Origin: Candidatus Paceibacterota bacterium
GTDB lineage: Bacteria > Patescibacteriota > Minisyncoccia > Phycocordibacterales > CAINVO01
DNA: 17,036 nt
Assembly: GCA_028714275.1 (NCBI GenBank)
Contig: JAQTMP010000011.1
Span: 1 to 17,036 of the forward strand
Reading direction: 5' to 3'
Each line of letters starts with the position of its first letter. The first letter of the stretch is position 1. The notes beneath the pieces were generated by a model, which saw only the letters and a program-made list of their open reading frames with translations, had not been told where the DNA came from and searched no databases. Positions 7,470-13,324 of this stretch are shown in pieces. The position numbers and the translations under genes were made by a program.

Positions 7470-7497
7470 TTGACAATATACTCAAATATGCTATACT
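7470..7497 (+). promoter_or_regulatory. near-consensus sigma-70 promoter of the structured RNA
   Basis: A perfect TTGACA (7470-7475), a 16-nt spacer, then TATACT (7492-7497, 5 of 6) with a TGC extension before it (TGn extended -10). It is the best promoter in the window. It begins 7 nt after the uvrC stop and drives no protein gene, only the RNA that follows. Confidence 0.88.
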
Positions 7498-7505
7498 CCT
7501 AGCAG

Positions 7506-7824
7506 TTGAATTTTGAATGAATTTTAAAAATGGCTGGGGCAGAGCGACAGCAATGTAACATATGGTATGCGTTATCTTGCCGCGAAAAAAGAAGGTATAG
7601 GCAGGACTAACTCACTCTTTATTTGGTAGAGAAGAAACCAAAAGAGAGGTTTGAGTGCTAAGAGCCTATACCTTAGGACGAACCGTGTGGTCAGGATGTC
7701 ATATCAAGTGATGCGACGTCCTTGAGACGCCGGGTCGAACTTCACCCCTGATTTGCTACTGATTGCGACACGTGTGCTGTCGCTCTGCGGGACTCCGGTC
7801 CCATAAAATTCATTCAAAATTCAA
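7506..7824. repeat. 21-bp perfect inverted repeat bounding the structured RNA
   Basis: The arms 7506-7526 and 7804-7824 are exact reverse complements. The 5' arm begins TTGAATTTTG and the 3' arm ends CAAAATTCAA. No flanking target-site duplication is seen (TAGCAG on the left, ACGTTC on the right), so they fit an RNA helix better than transposon ends. Confidence 0.85.
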
Positions 7825-7853
7825 ACGTTCTTTACGCTCCAATATGCGCCCAT

Positions 7854-7898
7854 ATAACCGCTCGATGCTTTACATTGAAAGCTCGCGGTTATTTTTTT
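7854..7898 (+). terminator. Rho-independent terminator of the structured RNA
   Basis: ATAACCGC (7854-7861) pairs with GCGGTTAT (7885-7892). An inner GCTTT/AAAGC stem caps it, and a run of T follows to 7898. It separates the RNA from ddl. Confidence 0.88.
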
Positions 7899-7918
7899 AT
7901 TTAATATTTTGTTTTATT

Positions 7919-7927
7919 TGATATACT
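7919..7927 (+). promoter_or_regulatory. extended -10 promoter of ddl, leaderless
   Basis: TGATATACT (TGn plus TATACT) ends 6 nt before the ddl ATG at 7934. The predicted transcription start coincides with the A of the ATG, so the mRNA would be leaderless. The GTAGGG between box and ATG is a weak Shine-Dalgarno look-alike that could be used on a read-through transcript. Confidence 0.65.
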
Positions 7928-7933
7928 GTAGGG

Positions 7934-8869
7934 ATGTCACTGACTCGCTTAGGTATTCTCCGCGGAGGACCATCTGATGAGTATGAGCTCTCCATGGAAA
8001 ATGGAGGCGTCATTCGCCAGCTTGCACCAGCTCACCTCTATCAGGTGGTAGATATTTTTGTGGACCGTAAAGGAGTCTGGCATATTGGAGGCATTCCAAT
8101 TCAGCCTTCAGAAATTAGAGATAAAGTAGATATTATTTTTAATGCTTTGCATGGATCTTATGGTGAAGATGGAACAGTCCAGACTATTTTGCAAAACCTG
8201 AGCATGCCCTTCACTGGTTCGACCGCTCTAGCTTCATCTTTGACACATCACAAGCATCATTTAAAAAAACAGCTGGAAAATCTAGGCATCAAGACCCCAC
8301 GATATGAAATTTTTAATATTTCCTCTACCCCAGAGATTGATGACATTTCTTTAGCCCTCTTCCATTCTTTTTCCATGCCCATGATTATCAAGCCCGTCTC
8401 GTCTGGCTCTTCTTATGGGGTCACTTTGGTGAGATCTTTTGATGAATTATTGACTGCTTTGCATACGGCCTACCAATATTCATCTACCATCATGGCTGAA
8501 GAATATATTGCCGGGGCTGAAGTAGTGTCAGGCTTTGTGGACAAATTTAGAAACGAAAAGGTTTATCCAATCATGCCTGTAGAAATTGGAAAAAACCGAA
8601 CGGAATTTTTTACACCAGCCCGTCTTGACCAATCTTCCAAAGACTTGATTGTTGAGACGGTCAAGTCCCTACGTCAGCATTTGGGTTTAAGGCATGCCGC
8701 AACTTTTGATTTTATCGTTTCTCCGCGTCGGGGGGTTTTTCTTTTGGAAATTGATACCAATCCGCCTCTCACCAGACACTCACCTTTGCCAAGGGCTCTG
8801 GAAGCGGCAGGCATCAAGATTTCTGATTATATCCATCATTTGCTTACTCTTGCACGATTTCAAAAGTAG
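7934..8869 (+). CDS. ddl: D-alanine--D-alanine ligase family ATP-grasp enzyme, divergent
   Basis: Predicted to join two D-alanines with ATP for peptidoglycan precursors in the cytoplasm. Matches are GGPSDEYELS (11-20; GGxSxE motif with the early catalytic Glu), FNALHGSYGEDGTVQ (69-83), an ATP-grasp lysine in IIKPVSSGSSYGV (151-163), FFTPARL (225-231), LLEIDTNPPLT (270-280) and HSPLP (282-286). Its 311 residues are normal for the family. Three differences from E. coli DdlB stand out. The omega loop (FYDYEAKY region) is missing, so PVEI runs almost straight into FFTPARL. The Arg before the metal-ligand strand (WGRIDV in DdlB) is Thr257 in AATFDF. The metal-ligand Asn (ExNT) is Asp274 in EIDT. 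The family is clear; substrate specificity could have shifted. It has its own promoter and is followed by tRNA-Ala. Confidence 0.9.
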   Translation: MSLTRLGILRGGPSDEYELSMENGGVIRQLAPAHLYQVVDIFVDRKGVWHIGGIPIQPSEIRDKVDIIFNALHGSYGEDGTVQTILQNLSMPFTGSTALASSLTHHKHHLKKQLENLGIKTPRYEIFNISSTPEIDDISLALFHSFSMPMIIKPVSSGSSYGVTLVRSFDELLTALHTAYQYSSTIMAEEYIAGAEVVSGFVDKFRNEKVYPIMPVEIGKNRTEFFTPARLDQSSKDLIVETVKSLRQHLGLRHAATFDFIVSPRRGVFLLEIDTNPPLTRHSPLPRALEAAGIKISDYIHHLLTLARFQK

Positions 8870-8877
8870 GTTATACT
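8850..8877 (+). promoter_or_regulatory. candidate tRNA promoter inside the 3' end of ddl
   Basis: TTGCAC (8850-8855, weak -35), a 16-nt spacer and TATACT (8872-8877) predict a start near 8884, about 22 nt before the mature tRNA. The box straddles the end of ddl, whose stop is at 8867-8869. Confidence 0.5.
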
Positions 8878-8905
8878 TGTAAGGCATAAAAAGACGGTCA
8901 AAGAC

Positions 8906-8978
8906 GGGCGCGTAGCTCATTTGGTAGAGCACCTCATTTGCACTGAGGGGGTGGGGGGTTCGAATCCTCTCGCGTCCA
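8906..8978 (+). tRNA. tRNA-Ala (anticodon UGC)
   Basis: The cloverleaf is complete: acceptor GGGCGCG with CGCGTCC, D-arm GCTC/GAGC with TTGGTA loop, anticodon arm CCTCA-TTTGCAC-TGAGG giving UGC, 5-nt variable loop, T-arm GGGGG-TTCGAAT-CCTCT with two G-U pairs, discriminator A at 8978. The acceptor carries the G3:U70 wobble pair that marks alanine tRNAs. CCA is not encoded (CAA follows), so a CCA-adding enzyme is needed. Confidence 0.97.
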
Positions 8979-8987
8979 CAACAAAAC

Positions 8988-9015
8988 AAAAAACTGACCC
9001 GCGGGTCAGTTTTTT
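8988..9015 (+). terminator. terminator after tRNA-Ala, a perfect 28-bp palindrome
   Basis: The palindrome is centred on CCCGCGGG, with ACTGACC pairing GGTCAGT and flanking A6/T6 runs. It ends the tRNA transcript. The next gene's -10 box starts only 5 nt after the T-run. Confidence 0.9.
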
Positions 9016-9019
9016 GTAC

Positions 9020-9025
9020 TATAAT
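9020..9025 (+). promoter_or_regulatory. -10 box of the 9032 gene, leaderless
   Basis: A consensus TATAAT lies 6 nt before the ATG at 9032, so the predicted +1 is the A of the start codon. No -35 is recognisable. This arrangement also supports 9032 as the true start. Confidence 0.6.
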
Positions 9026-9031
9026 ACCTGT

Positions 9032-9994
9032 ATGCAAACAGGCCAAAAAATTTTACTTATAATCATCGTCCTTTTTCTACTCGGCGGCAGTCTTGTGTTG
9101 CTAGGCTTTAAATTGCCCAACCAAAGTGGGCTGGCCCCCGTCTATTGCACTCAAGAAGCCAAGCTTTGTCCAGACGGCTCATATGTCGGACGTACCGGAC
9201 CCAACTGCGAATTTACGATGTGTCCAAATGCCGGCACGAGTACAGAACAGTCTTTAAAAACATTTACTGATAATAGCCTGGGTATTTCATTTCAGTATCC
9301 TGAAAATCCCGTAGTCAAATACATGGACGCCATCGATTGGCCGCCAAAGGTGCAAATTTTAAACCAGCCCTTTACCTGTACTGAAGCCGGGTCAGAAACT
9401 GCCCGGGCTGGACAGACGCTGATGAGTACTGTCAATGGCCGGACTTACTGTGTTACCAGAGAGAGCGAAGGAGCAGCCGGTAGTATATACATTCAATACG
9501 CCTACGCCTTTCCCAAGAATGACAAAACCGTCATCTTTACTTTCACTGTTCGTTATGTGCAATGTGGAAATTACAGCGAACCCCAAAAAACCGAGTGTGA
9601 TAATTTACGCCAGGCTTTTAATCTGGACAATGTGATAGATCAGATCGCTCAAACATTCAAATTTATTCCTATTAATCAGAAACAAAATAGTGGTATCACA
9701 GGTACGGTGCTTCTCGGTCCGACTTGTCCCGTCATGCGCAATCCGCCTGATCCGCAATGTGCCGATAAATTGTATGCAACGACCCTCGTTGTCACTGCGG
9801 CCGATGGTTCGCAGGTCATCAAGCAATTCAGTTCCAAGACCGACGGCACGTTTAGTGTCAGCTTGTCAGCGGGAGCGTATGTCATTCAGTCTGCATCCAC
9901 GGGTCTGCCTCGTTGCGCTAGCAGCGGCACAATCAGGGTTGTTGATAATCAATACTCCAGCACCACGATATATTGCGATACGGGTATTAGATAG
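9032..9994 (+). CDS. membrane-anchored or secreted protein with a Cys-rich motif and a C-terminal beta-sandwich, function unknown
   Basis: A 320-residue protein. Residues 6-25 (KILLIIIVLFLLGGSLVLLG) are a hydrophobic anchor or signal segment. A compact cysteine motif follows (C39, C46, C59, C64, around LCPDGSYVGRTGPNCEF), resembling a short module often met in Parcubacteria extracellular proteins. The middle (78-212) reads as a soluble domain beginning FTDNSLGISFQYP. The C-terminal region (221-320: GITGTVLLGPTCPV, ADGSQVIKQFSS, TDGTFSVSLSAGAYVI, CDTGIR) looks like a carboxypeptidase-regulatory-type beta-sandwich. It probably lies outside the membrane; no catalytic site is evident. The frame stays open upstream through the tRNA and terminator to about 8921, but the -10 box and the hydrophobic N-terminus fix the start at 9032. 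A strong terminator follows. Confidence 0.8.
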   Translation: MQTGQKILLIIIVLFLLGGSLVLLGFKLPNQSGLAPVYCTQEAKLCPDGSYVGRTGPNCEFTMCPNAGTSTEQSLKTFTDNSLGISFQYPENPVVKYMDAIDWPPKVQILNQPFTCTEAGSETARAGQTLMSTVNGRTYCVTRESEGAAGSIYIQYAYAFPKNDKTVIFTFTVRYVQCGNYSEPQKTECDNLRQAFNLDNVIDQIAQTFKFIPINQKQNSGITGTVLLGPTCPVMRNPPDPQCADKLYATTLVVTAADGSQVIKQFSSKTDGTFSVSLSAGAYVIQSASTGLPRCASSGTIRVVDNQYSSTTIYCDTGIR

Positions 9995-10007
9995 TGATAG
10001 TAAATAT

Positions 10008-10039
10008 AAAAGCCCCGCTTGCTGCAAGCGGGGCTTTTT
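10008..10039. terminator. bidirectional terminator between convergent genes
   Basis: AAAAGCCCCGCTTG (10008-10021) pairs perfectly with CAAGCGGGGCTTTT (10025-10038) around a CTG loop, followed by T. It serves the plus-strand gene ending at 9994 and, with a weaker T-run, the minus-strand gene ending at 10059. Confidence 0.9.
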
Positions 10040-10058
10040 GATTGTTTTCCAATACCTT

Positions 10059-10466
10059 CTAATTTCTGGAGAAGATCCCCCCGATGTTTCCTTTTGCCAC
10101 CATGTGATGGTCCACCACCAGCTGCATTTCCTCCAGCGAATAATGCCCCATCTCTAGCGCATCATCCAGGTACGGCCTCGCGGGGACTACCATTAGTTTT
10201 GGCATTGGCTTTGCCGAGAACATGTCCGAGAGATATTTCCGCGCCTCCTCTTGGTTTGGAAAAAGTTTCGGTACGACGATTCTTTCATCGCAGCATACCA
10301 AATCATCCTCGGCCACAAACCCGACAATTTTGTTCTTGGTTTTTTCCAGGCGAATCCTGAGAATGACCGTGGATCCCTCCGAAACTACTTTGTCGCAGTG
10401 AGGGCACGAAAATGCCAAGTCAAAATTGAAGCTACTGTGTAGTAGTCTTTCTCTATCAATGAGCAT
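10059..10466 (-). CDS. small hypothetical protein with a CPHC motif
   Basis: A 135-residue cytoplasmic-looking protein that I do not recognise. Residues 20-25 read SCPHCD, like the first half of a zinc ribbon, and a second cysteine pair (C58, C59 in DDLVCCDERIVVP) could complete a metal site, although the spacing is not standard. The rest is mixed alpha/beta, with an acidic helical stretch (YLDDALEMGHYSLEEMQ, 99-115) and a His pair (120-121). No signal or membrane segment is seen. The ATG at 10466 lies 40 nt beyond the mltG stop on the same strand, so co-transcription is possible; a weak TGGTAGAAC box upstream could be its own promoter. It ends at a shared terminator. Confidence 0.7.
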   Translation of the reverse strand: MLIDRERLLHSSFNFDLAFSCPHCDKVVSEGSTVILRIRLEKTKNKIVGFVAEDDLVCCDERIVVPKLFPNQEEARKYLSDMFSAKPMPKLMVVPARPYLDDALEMGHYSLEEMQLVVDHHMVAKGNIGGIFSRN

Positions 10467-10506
10467 AGTTATTTTTTCTACTAACAGTTCTACCAGACTT
10501 TAGCCT

Positions 10507-11364
10507 TTATTTCAAATAGGTCACGACATTCTGCTGCTGGCCTTTATAGTCTGCTGAACAGTGAATATTTCGGTTATTGTCGTGCAGATAAAATAAACAG
10601 TCGGTCGTCAAAGGGTTAAAGGCTGCTTCGATAGCAGCAAGGCCAGGGTTGGCAATAGGGGTAGGGGGCAGGCCTTTGTTTTTATAGGTGTTATAGGGCG
10701 AATCTATGCTTTTGTCATCGGCACTGACTGGAGGCCACCATCCGTCTTGTTCATTTCCCGCAGCGTACTGAAGGGTGGCATCAATGTCCAGGGCCATACC
10801 TTTAAAAAGTCTATTCCAAATAATGCCAGAAATTAGGCGCATATCGCTTTTTCCAGCTGCTTCTCGTTGGATAATAGAGGCAATTTTAATTGCAGTATCT
10901 AGGTTTACTTTTTTCCTAAGATTCTTATTAGCAGCGCTACCTACCGTGCTCGTGCTACTGATCACCGGCCCGACTTTCTGGTTAAATTGATTGATCATGA
11001 TTTTACTGACGTCTTTTCCGCTCGCATCTGCTGGCACAAGGTACGTGGTCGGAAAATAGTACCCATCAGCGCTTGGAGCTTTGTCTGTTTGGTAGGCACT
11101 AAGAAAGGCCTGCTTTTGAGTATCATTCCAGGCTAGGACCTGGCTATAGGCATCGGCAATTTGCTCCTTGCGCCAACCTTCGGGAATACGAATATACCGA
11201 TAATATGGATCCGCCAGGTTTTGAGTGTATCCAATCATATCAATGCCCATGATGGCTAGTCGCTGTCCGAGGTCAGTAGAGGTAAAAAAGACCACCCCGG
11301 CAATAATCAAGCCCATCAAGAGCAAGCTGATACCAAGGGTTTTTTTAGGTGCTGACTTTTTCAT
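10507..11364 (-). CDS. mltG: endolytic murein transglycosylase MltG (YceG-like)
   Basis: Cleaves nascent glycan strands at the membrane to release them from the peptidoglycan synthase. Residues 9-27 form one N-terminal transmembrane helix with a short basic cytoplasmic tail (MKKSAPKK). A LysM-like stretch follows (YIRIPEGWRKEQIADAY, 57-73), then the YceG catalytic domain: IASIIQREA (161-169) with catalytic Glu168, ISGIIWNRLFKGMALDIDAT (178-197), SPYNTYKNKGLPPTPIANPG (222-241) and terminal TYLK. At 285 residues it is shorter than E. coli MltG (~340) but keeps the conserved blocks. It is transcribed away from the ECF sigma gene, so an 87-nt divergent region controls both. Confidence 0.95.
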   Translation of the reverse strand: MKKSAPKKTLGISLLLMGLIIAGVVFFTSTDLGQRLAIMGIDMIGYTQNLADPYYRYIRIPEGWRKEQIADAYSQVLAWNDTQKQAFLSAYQTDKAPSADGYYFPTTYLVPADASGKDVSKIMINQFNQKVGPVISSTSTVGSAANKNLRKKVNLDTAIKIASIIQREAAGKSDMRLISGIIWNRLFKGMALDIDATLQYAAGNEQDGWWPPVSADDKSIDSPYNTYKNKGLPPTPIANPGLAAIEAAFNPLTTDCLFYLHDNNRNIHCSADYKGQQQNVVTYLK

Positions 11365-11393
11365 TCTAGGATATAATTGATCTTACAGACTCT

Positions 11394-11409
11394 ATTATAC
11401 CTTATTATA
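11394..11409 (-). promoter_or_regulatory. tandem TATAAT boxes for mltG
   Basis: Two consensus TATAAT hexamers on the minus strand (11399-11394 and 11409-11404) lie 10 nt apart upstream of mltG. The nearer one predicts a leader of ~23 nt. No matching -35 is clear. Confidence 0.45.
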
Positions 11410-11451
11410 CCCGTGTCGCGTAATAAAAACAGCCTGAAAGCGTCATAATCT

Positions 11452-12018
11452 ATGAAAAAGCGACATTTAAAACCTTCGCATAGCCAGTTCCTTGTCTACT
11501 ACGAGCAATACGCCGATCCTCTTTTTCGATTTTGCTATCACAAGACATCAGATAGGGAAGTCGCAAAAGACATTACTCAAGACGCATTTGTCAGGACGTG
11601 GGAGTATCTCATCCGAGGCGGAGAGATAGACAACATGCGAGCTTTTTTGTACCGGACTGCCAACAACATGATCGTGGATCATTACCGTCGACATACCATG
11701 TCTTCACTCAATGATCTGACGGAGCAGGGCTTTGATCCTGTCTTTGAAAATGAGTCAGATCCTACCGATCGTCTTGATGGGGCCATAGCCATAAAGATTT
11801 TGGATACTATGGATCCACGACACAAGGAGGTTATTTTGCTGAGGTATGTTGAGGAACTTTCAATAAAGGAAATTGCAAAAATAATCGAGGAAAAAGAGAA
11901 CACCGTATCGGTCCGACTGCATCGAGCGTTAAAGGAGCTAAAGGATATATACAGCAATGTTGGTAGGAAGCCTGGAAATCCAGAAAAAAAGAACCAAAAA
12001 AATGAATCCGAAAATTAA
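11452..12018 (+). CDS. ECF-type RNA polymerase sigma factor
   Basis: A 188-residue two-domain sigma factor (sigma2 plus sigma4, no region 1 or 3), as expected of the extracytoplasmic-function group. Region 2 is visible as PLFRFCYHKTSDREVAKDIT (23-42) and QDAFVRTWEYL, with RAFLYRTANNMIVDHYRR (63-80) as region 2.3-2.4 for the -10. Region 4 is MDPRHKEVILLRYVEELSIK (120-139) followed by EIAKIIEEKENTVSVRLHRA (140-159), a helix-turn-helix for the -35. The charged tail (170-188) is unstructured. Its last 17 nt overlap the next gene, a membrane protein of the anti-sigma type, so the two are probably translationally coupled. No clear promoter of its own is visible; CATAAT lies too close (2 nt) to the ATG to be the -10 for that start. 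Confidence 0.94.
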   Translation: MKKRHLKPSHSQFLVYYEQYADPLFRFCYHKTSDREVAKDITQDAFVRTWEYLIRGGEIDNMRAFLYRTANNMIVDHYRRHTMSSLNDLTEQGFDPVFENESDPTDRLDGAIAIKILDTMDPRHKEVILLRYVEELSIKEIAKIIEEKENTVSVRLHRALKELKDIYSNVGRKPGNPEKKNQKNESEN

Positions 12019-13255
12019 AAACAGTCTAAATATTTTGAAACAAGACAAACTCACTCCAAATGAGAGGGTTTTTATGCGTTCGCAAATAGAGCGGACCATG
12101 GCTAAGCATGCTCCTAAGCATCCGGTGGCTTCTCCTTTCTACACTTTCTTCGAAATCACAGCCCGCATGTCCGCTTCAGTTTATTCCTTCTCTCGCAAAC
12201 GAGCGGTGCCCTTCGCTTTGGTGATTGCTATCCTCTTTTTAACTGCAGGGACCTCTTTTGCGGCCGAAGGTTCTCTGCCAGGAGACGTCTTGTATCCTGT
12301 AAAGATAAATGTCAACGAGCAAGTGGTTGGCCTTGTCAGTCTGACACCTTTGTCCAAGGCTTCCTGGGCTGTTACAACAGCTGAGCGTCGCTTGGATGAA
12401 GCCACCCAGCTTTCTATTGAAGGCAGATTGGACGATAGTACTCGGGAGCAGCTCCAGCAAGCTTTCAATGAAAAGGCGGCTCAAGTCAAAGCCAGCGTGA
12501 CGGCTCTCTCTTCGGACAATCAAGCGACCGAGGCTGAGGACCTTGCCACCTCTTTTTCATCCTCCCTCAAGACGCATGAGATTGTTTTGTCTAAAATCTC
12601 AAGCAAAAAGGGTCCACAGCAGATCAAGCACATTGCCGCATTGATTGGCAATCTAAAAACCGAAATAGCTAGCACAACTGAGGTCAAAGATGTTATTAGG
12701 GCTCAGATAGTAGCTAGCAGCACCAGTGATGATGCCACCGGCAAGACCAGCATTTCTGCAAAAATTGCCTCTTTGGAAAATAAAATTTCTCAGCTTGATG
12801 CAAGTTATAATGCCTCTGTTGGGCTGCTTGGGACTACTACTATCTCGACGGTCTCAACAAATAGAAAAAATAGTCTGGATATTATTTCTCATGTCTCTAC
12901 TGTTCTTGCGGCTACAAGTAGTCTTGATTTTAAGACGAGAACAGAATTAATAGGTGATTTGGGCCAGGGCCTCCAGATGATAAGCGACGCTAGGAGTTTG
13001 ATTGATTTGGAAACCAATTCATCATCTGATGTGAAAAATGCAATAAATATAAGTCCGGACTCTAGCGCTACTTCCACGACGACTCTCAATTTTAGCTCAC
13101 TTGCAGGCACGAGTACGGACAGTACCGGTAGTTCCTCCGGTTCGGGAAGTACTACAGCCACAAGCACCTTAGATATAAATACTGAAGTATCTTCTAGCAC
13201 AGCGGCAACGTCTACGATTGATGTAGCATCGAGCACAGTGACAGTTGCCAACTAA
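12002..13255 (+). CDS. DUF5667-type membrane protein, likely anti-sigma factor or sensor
   Basis: A 417-residue single-pass protein. A 65-residue cytoplasmic N-terminus (LKQDKLTPNERVFMRSQIER) could hold the sigma-binding part. Residues 68-88 are a transmembrane helix, followed by EGSLPGDVLYPVKINVNEQV (89-108), the signature start of DUF5667 domains, and a long helical extracytoplasmic region (120-335). Residues 350-417 form a low-complexity Ser/Thr tail (repeated ATST, SSTA, TSTLD), which may be a wall-spanning or glycosylated linker. The start overlaps the sigma gene by 17 nt in another frame. Upstream in-frame codons exist (TTG 11957) but would give an unrelated extension inside the sigma gene. 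An anti-sigma function is inferred from gene order and topology, not from a recognised RsiW/ZAS zinc motif, which is absent. Confidence 0.85.
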   Translation: MNPKIKNSLNILKQDKLTPNERVFMRSQIERTMAKHAPKHPVASPFYTFFEITARMSASVYSFSRKRAVPFALVIAILFLTAGTSFAAEGSLPGDVLYPVKINVNEQVVGLVSLTPLSKASWAVTTAERRLDEATQLSIEGRLDDSTREQLQQAFNEKAAQVKASVTALSSDNQATEAEDLATSFSSSLKTHEIVLSKISSKKGPQQIKHIAALIGNLKTEIASTTEVKDVIRAQIVASSTSDDATGKTSISAKIASLENKISQLDASYNASVGLLGTTTISTVSTNRKNSLDIISHVSTVLAATSSLDFKTRTELIGDLGQGLQMISDARSLIDLETNSSSDVKNAINISPDSSATSTTTLNFSSLAGTSTDSTGSSSGSGSTTATSTLDINTEVSSSTAATSTIDVASSTVTVAN

Positions 13256-13281
13256 CTCTATAGGTCAATTAAGTTGTCCAC

Positions 13282-13310
13282 TTGAGCGGAACTATTTTTA
13301 ATAGTAGAAT
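13282..13310 (+). promoter_or_regulatory. promoter of the histidine kinase gene
   Basis: TTGAGC (13282-13287), a 17-nt spacer and TAGAAT (13305-13310). The predicted start is near 13317, only ~8 nt before the ATG. A GGAAC at 13288-13292 resembles ECF -35 elements, so control by the adjacent sigma factor is conceivable but unproven. Confidence 0.55.
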
Positions 13311-13324
13311 AAGCTCATATTTTT

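Larger units (their letters stand above)
7504..7898 (+). ncRNA. unassigned structured non-coding RNA, ~395 nt primary transcript
   Basis: No convincing protein gene lies between 7464 and 7933. The transcript runs from a strong promoter to a Rho-independent terminator. Predicted helices: H1 7506-7526 with 7804-7824 (21 bp, perfect, A/U-rich); H2 7539-7552 with 7775-7788 (14 bp, perfect, GCAGAGCGACAGCA); hairpin 7789-7802 (GGGAC-UCCG-GUCCC); H4 7592-7602 with 7664-7674 (11 bp, perfect), capped by a branched hairpin (7610-7614/7652-7656, 7615-7619/7642-7646, 7623-7627/7637-7641); H6 7676-7680 with 7717-7721; a GGGT/ACCC hairpin at 7732-7747. H1 would enclose about 277 nt and looks like a processing or end-protecting stem. 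I looked for RNase P P4 sequences, tmRNA tRNA-like ends and an ALAA-type tag, the SRP GGAA loop/AGCAGCC, and group I or II intron cores, and found none. It could be a very divergent known RNA or a new class. Confidence 0.75.

Noticed and set aside
7573..7629. Short reading frame inside the structured RNA encoding MRYLAAKKEGIG...
   Set aside because: It has only ~19 codons, lies across helix H4 and has no ribosome-binding site; more likely chance.
7506..7824. A MITE or other transposable element bounded by inverted repeats
   Set aside because: There is no target-site duplication and no second copy in the window; the promoter and terminator frame it as a transcription unit.
7504..7898. The structured RNA as tmRNA, RNase P RNA, SRP RNA or a self-splicing intron
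   Set aside because: I could not find the tRNA-like ends or ALAA-type tag of tmRNA, the GAGGAAAGUC/ACAG core of RNase P, the SRP GGAA loop, or intron core motifs. Detection by eye is limited, so a very divergent member is not excluded.
7504..7898. Retron-type msr/msd RNA
   Set aside because: Inverted arms are present, but no reverse transcriptase gene is adjacent; ddl follows.
8921..9031. Open frame extending the 9032 protein upstream through tRNA-Ala and its terminator
   Set aside because: The extra residues are encoded by the tRNA and a terminator palindrome; a TATAAT box and a hydrophobic N-terminus place the start at 9032.
12889..13251. Minus-strand reading frame opposite the Ser/Thr-rich tail
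   Set aside because: It is a by-product of low-complexity codons in the real gene on the plus strand.
13060..13255. Tandem DNA repeat in the Ser/Thr tail region
   Set aside because: Repetition is at the amino-acid composition level (S/T/A); no regular DNA period could be followed.
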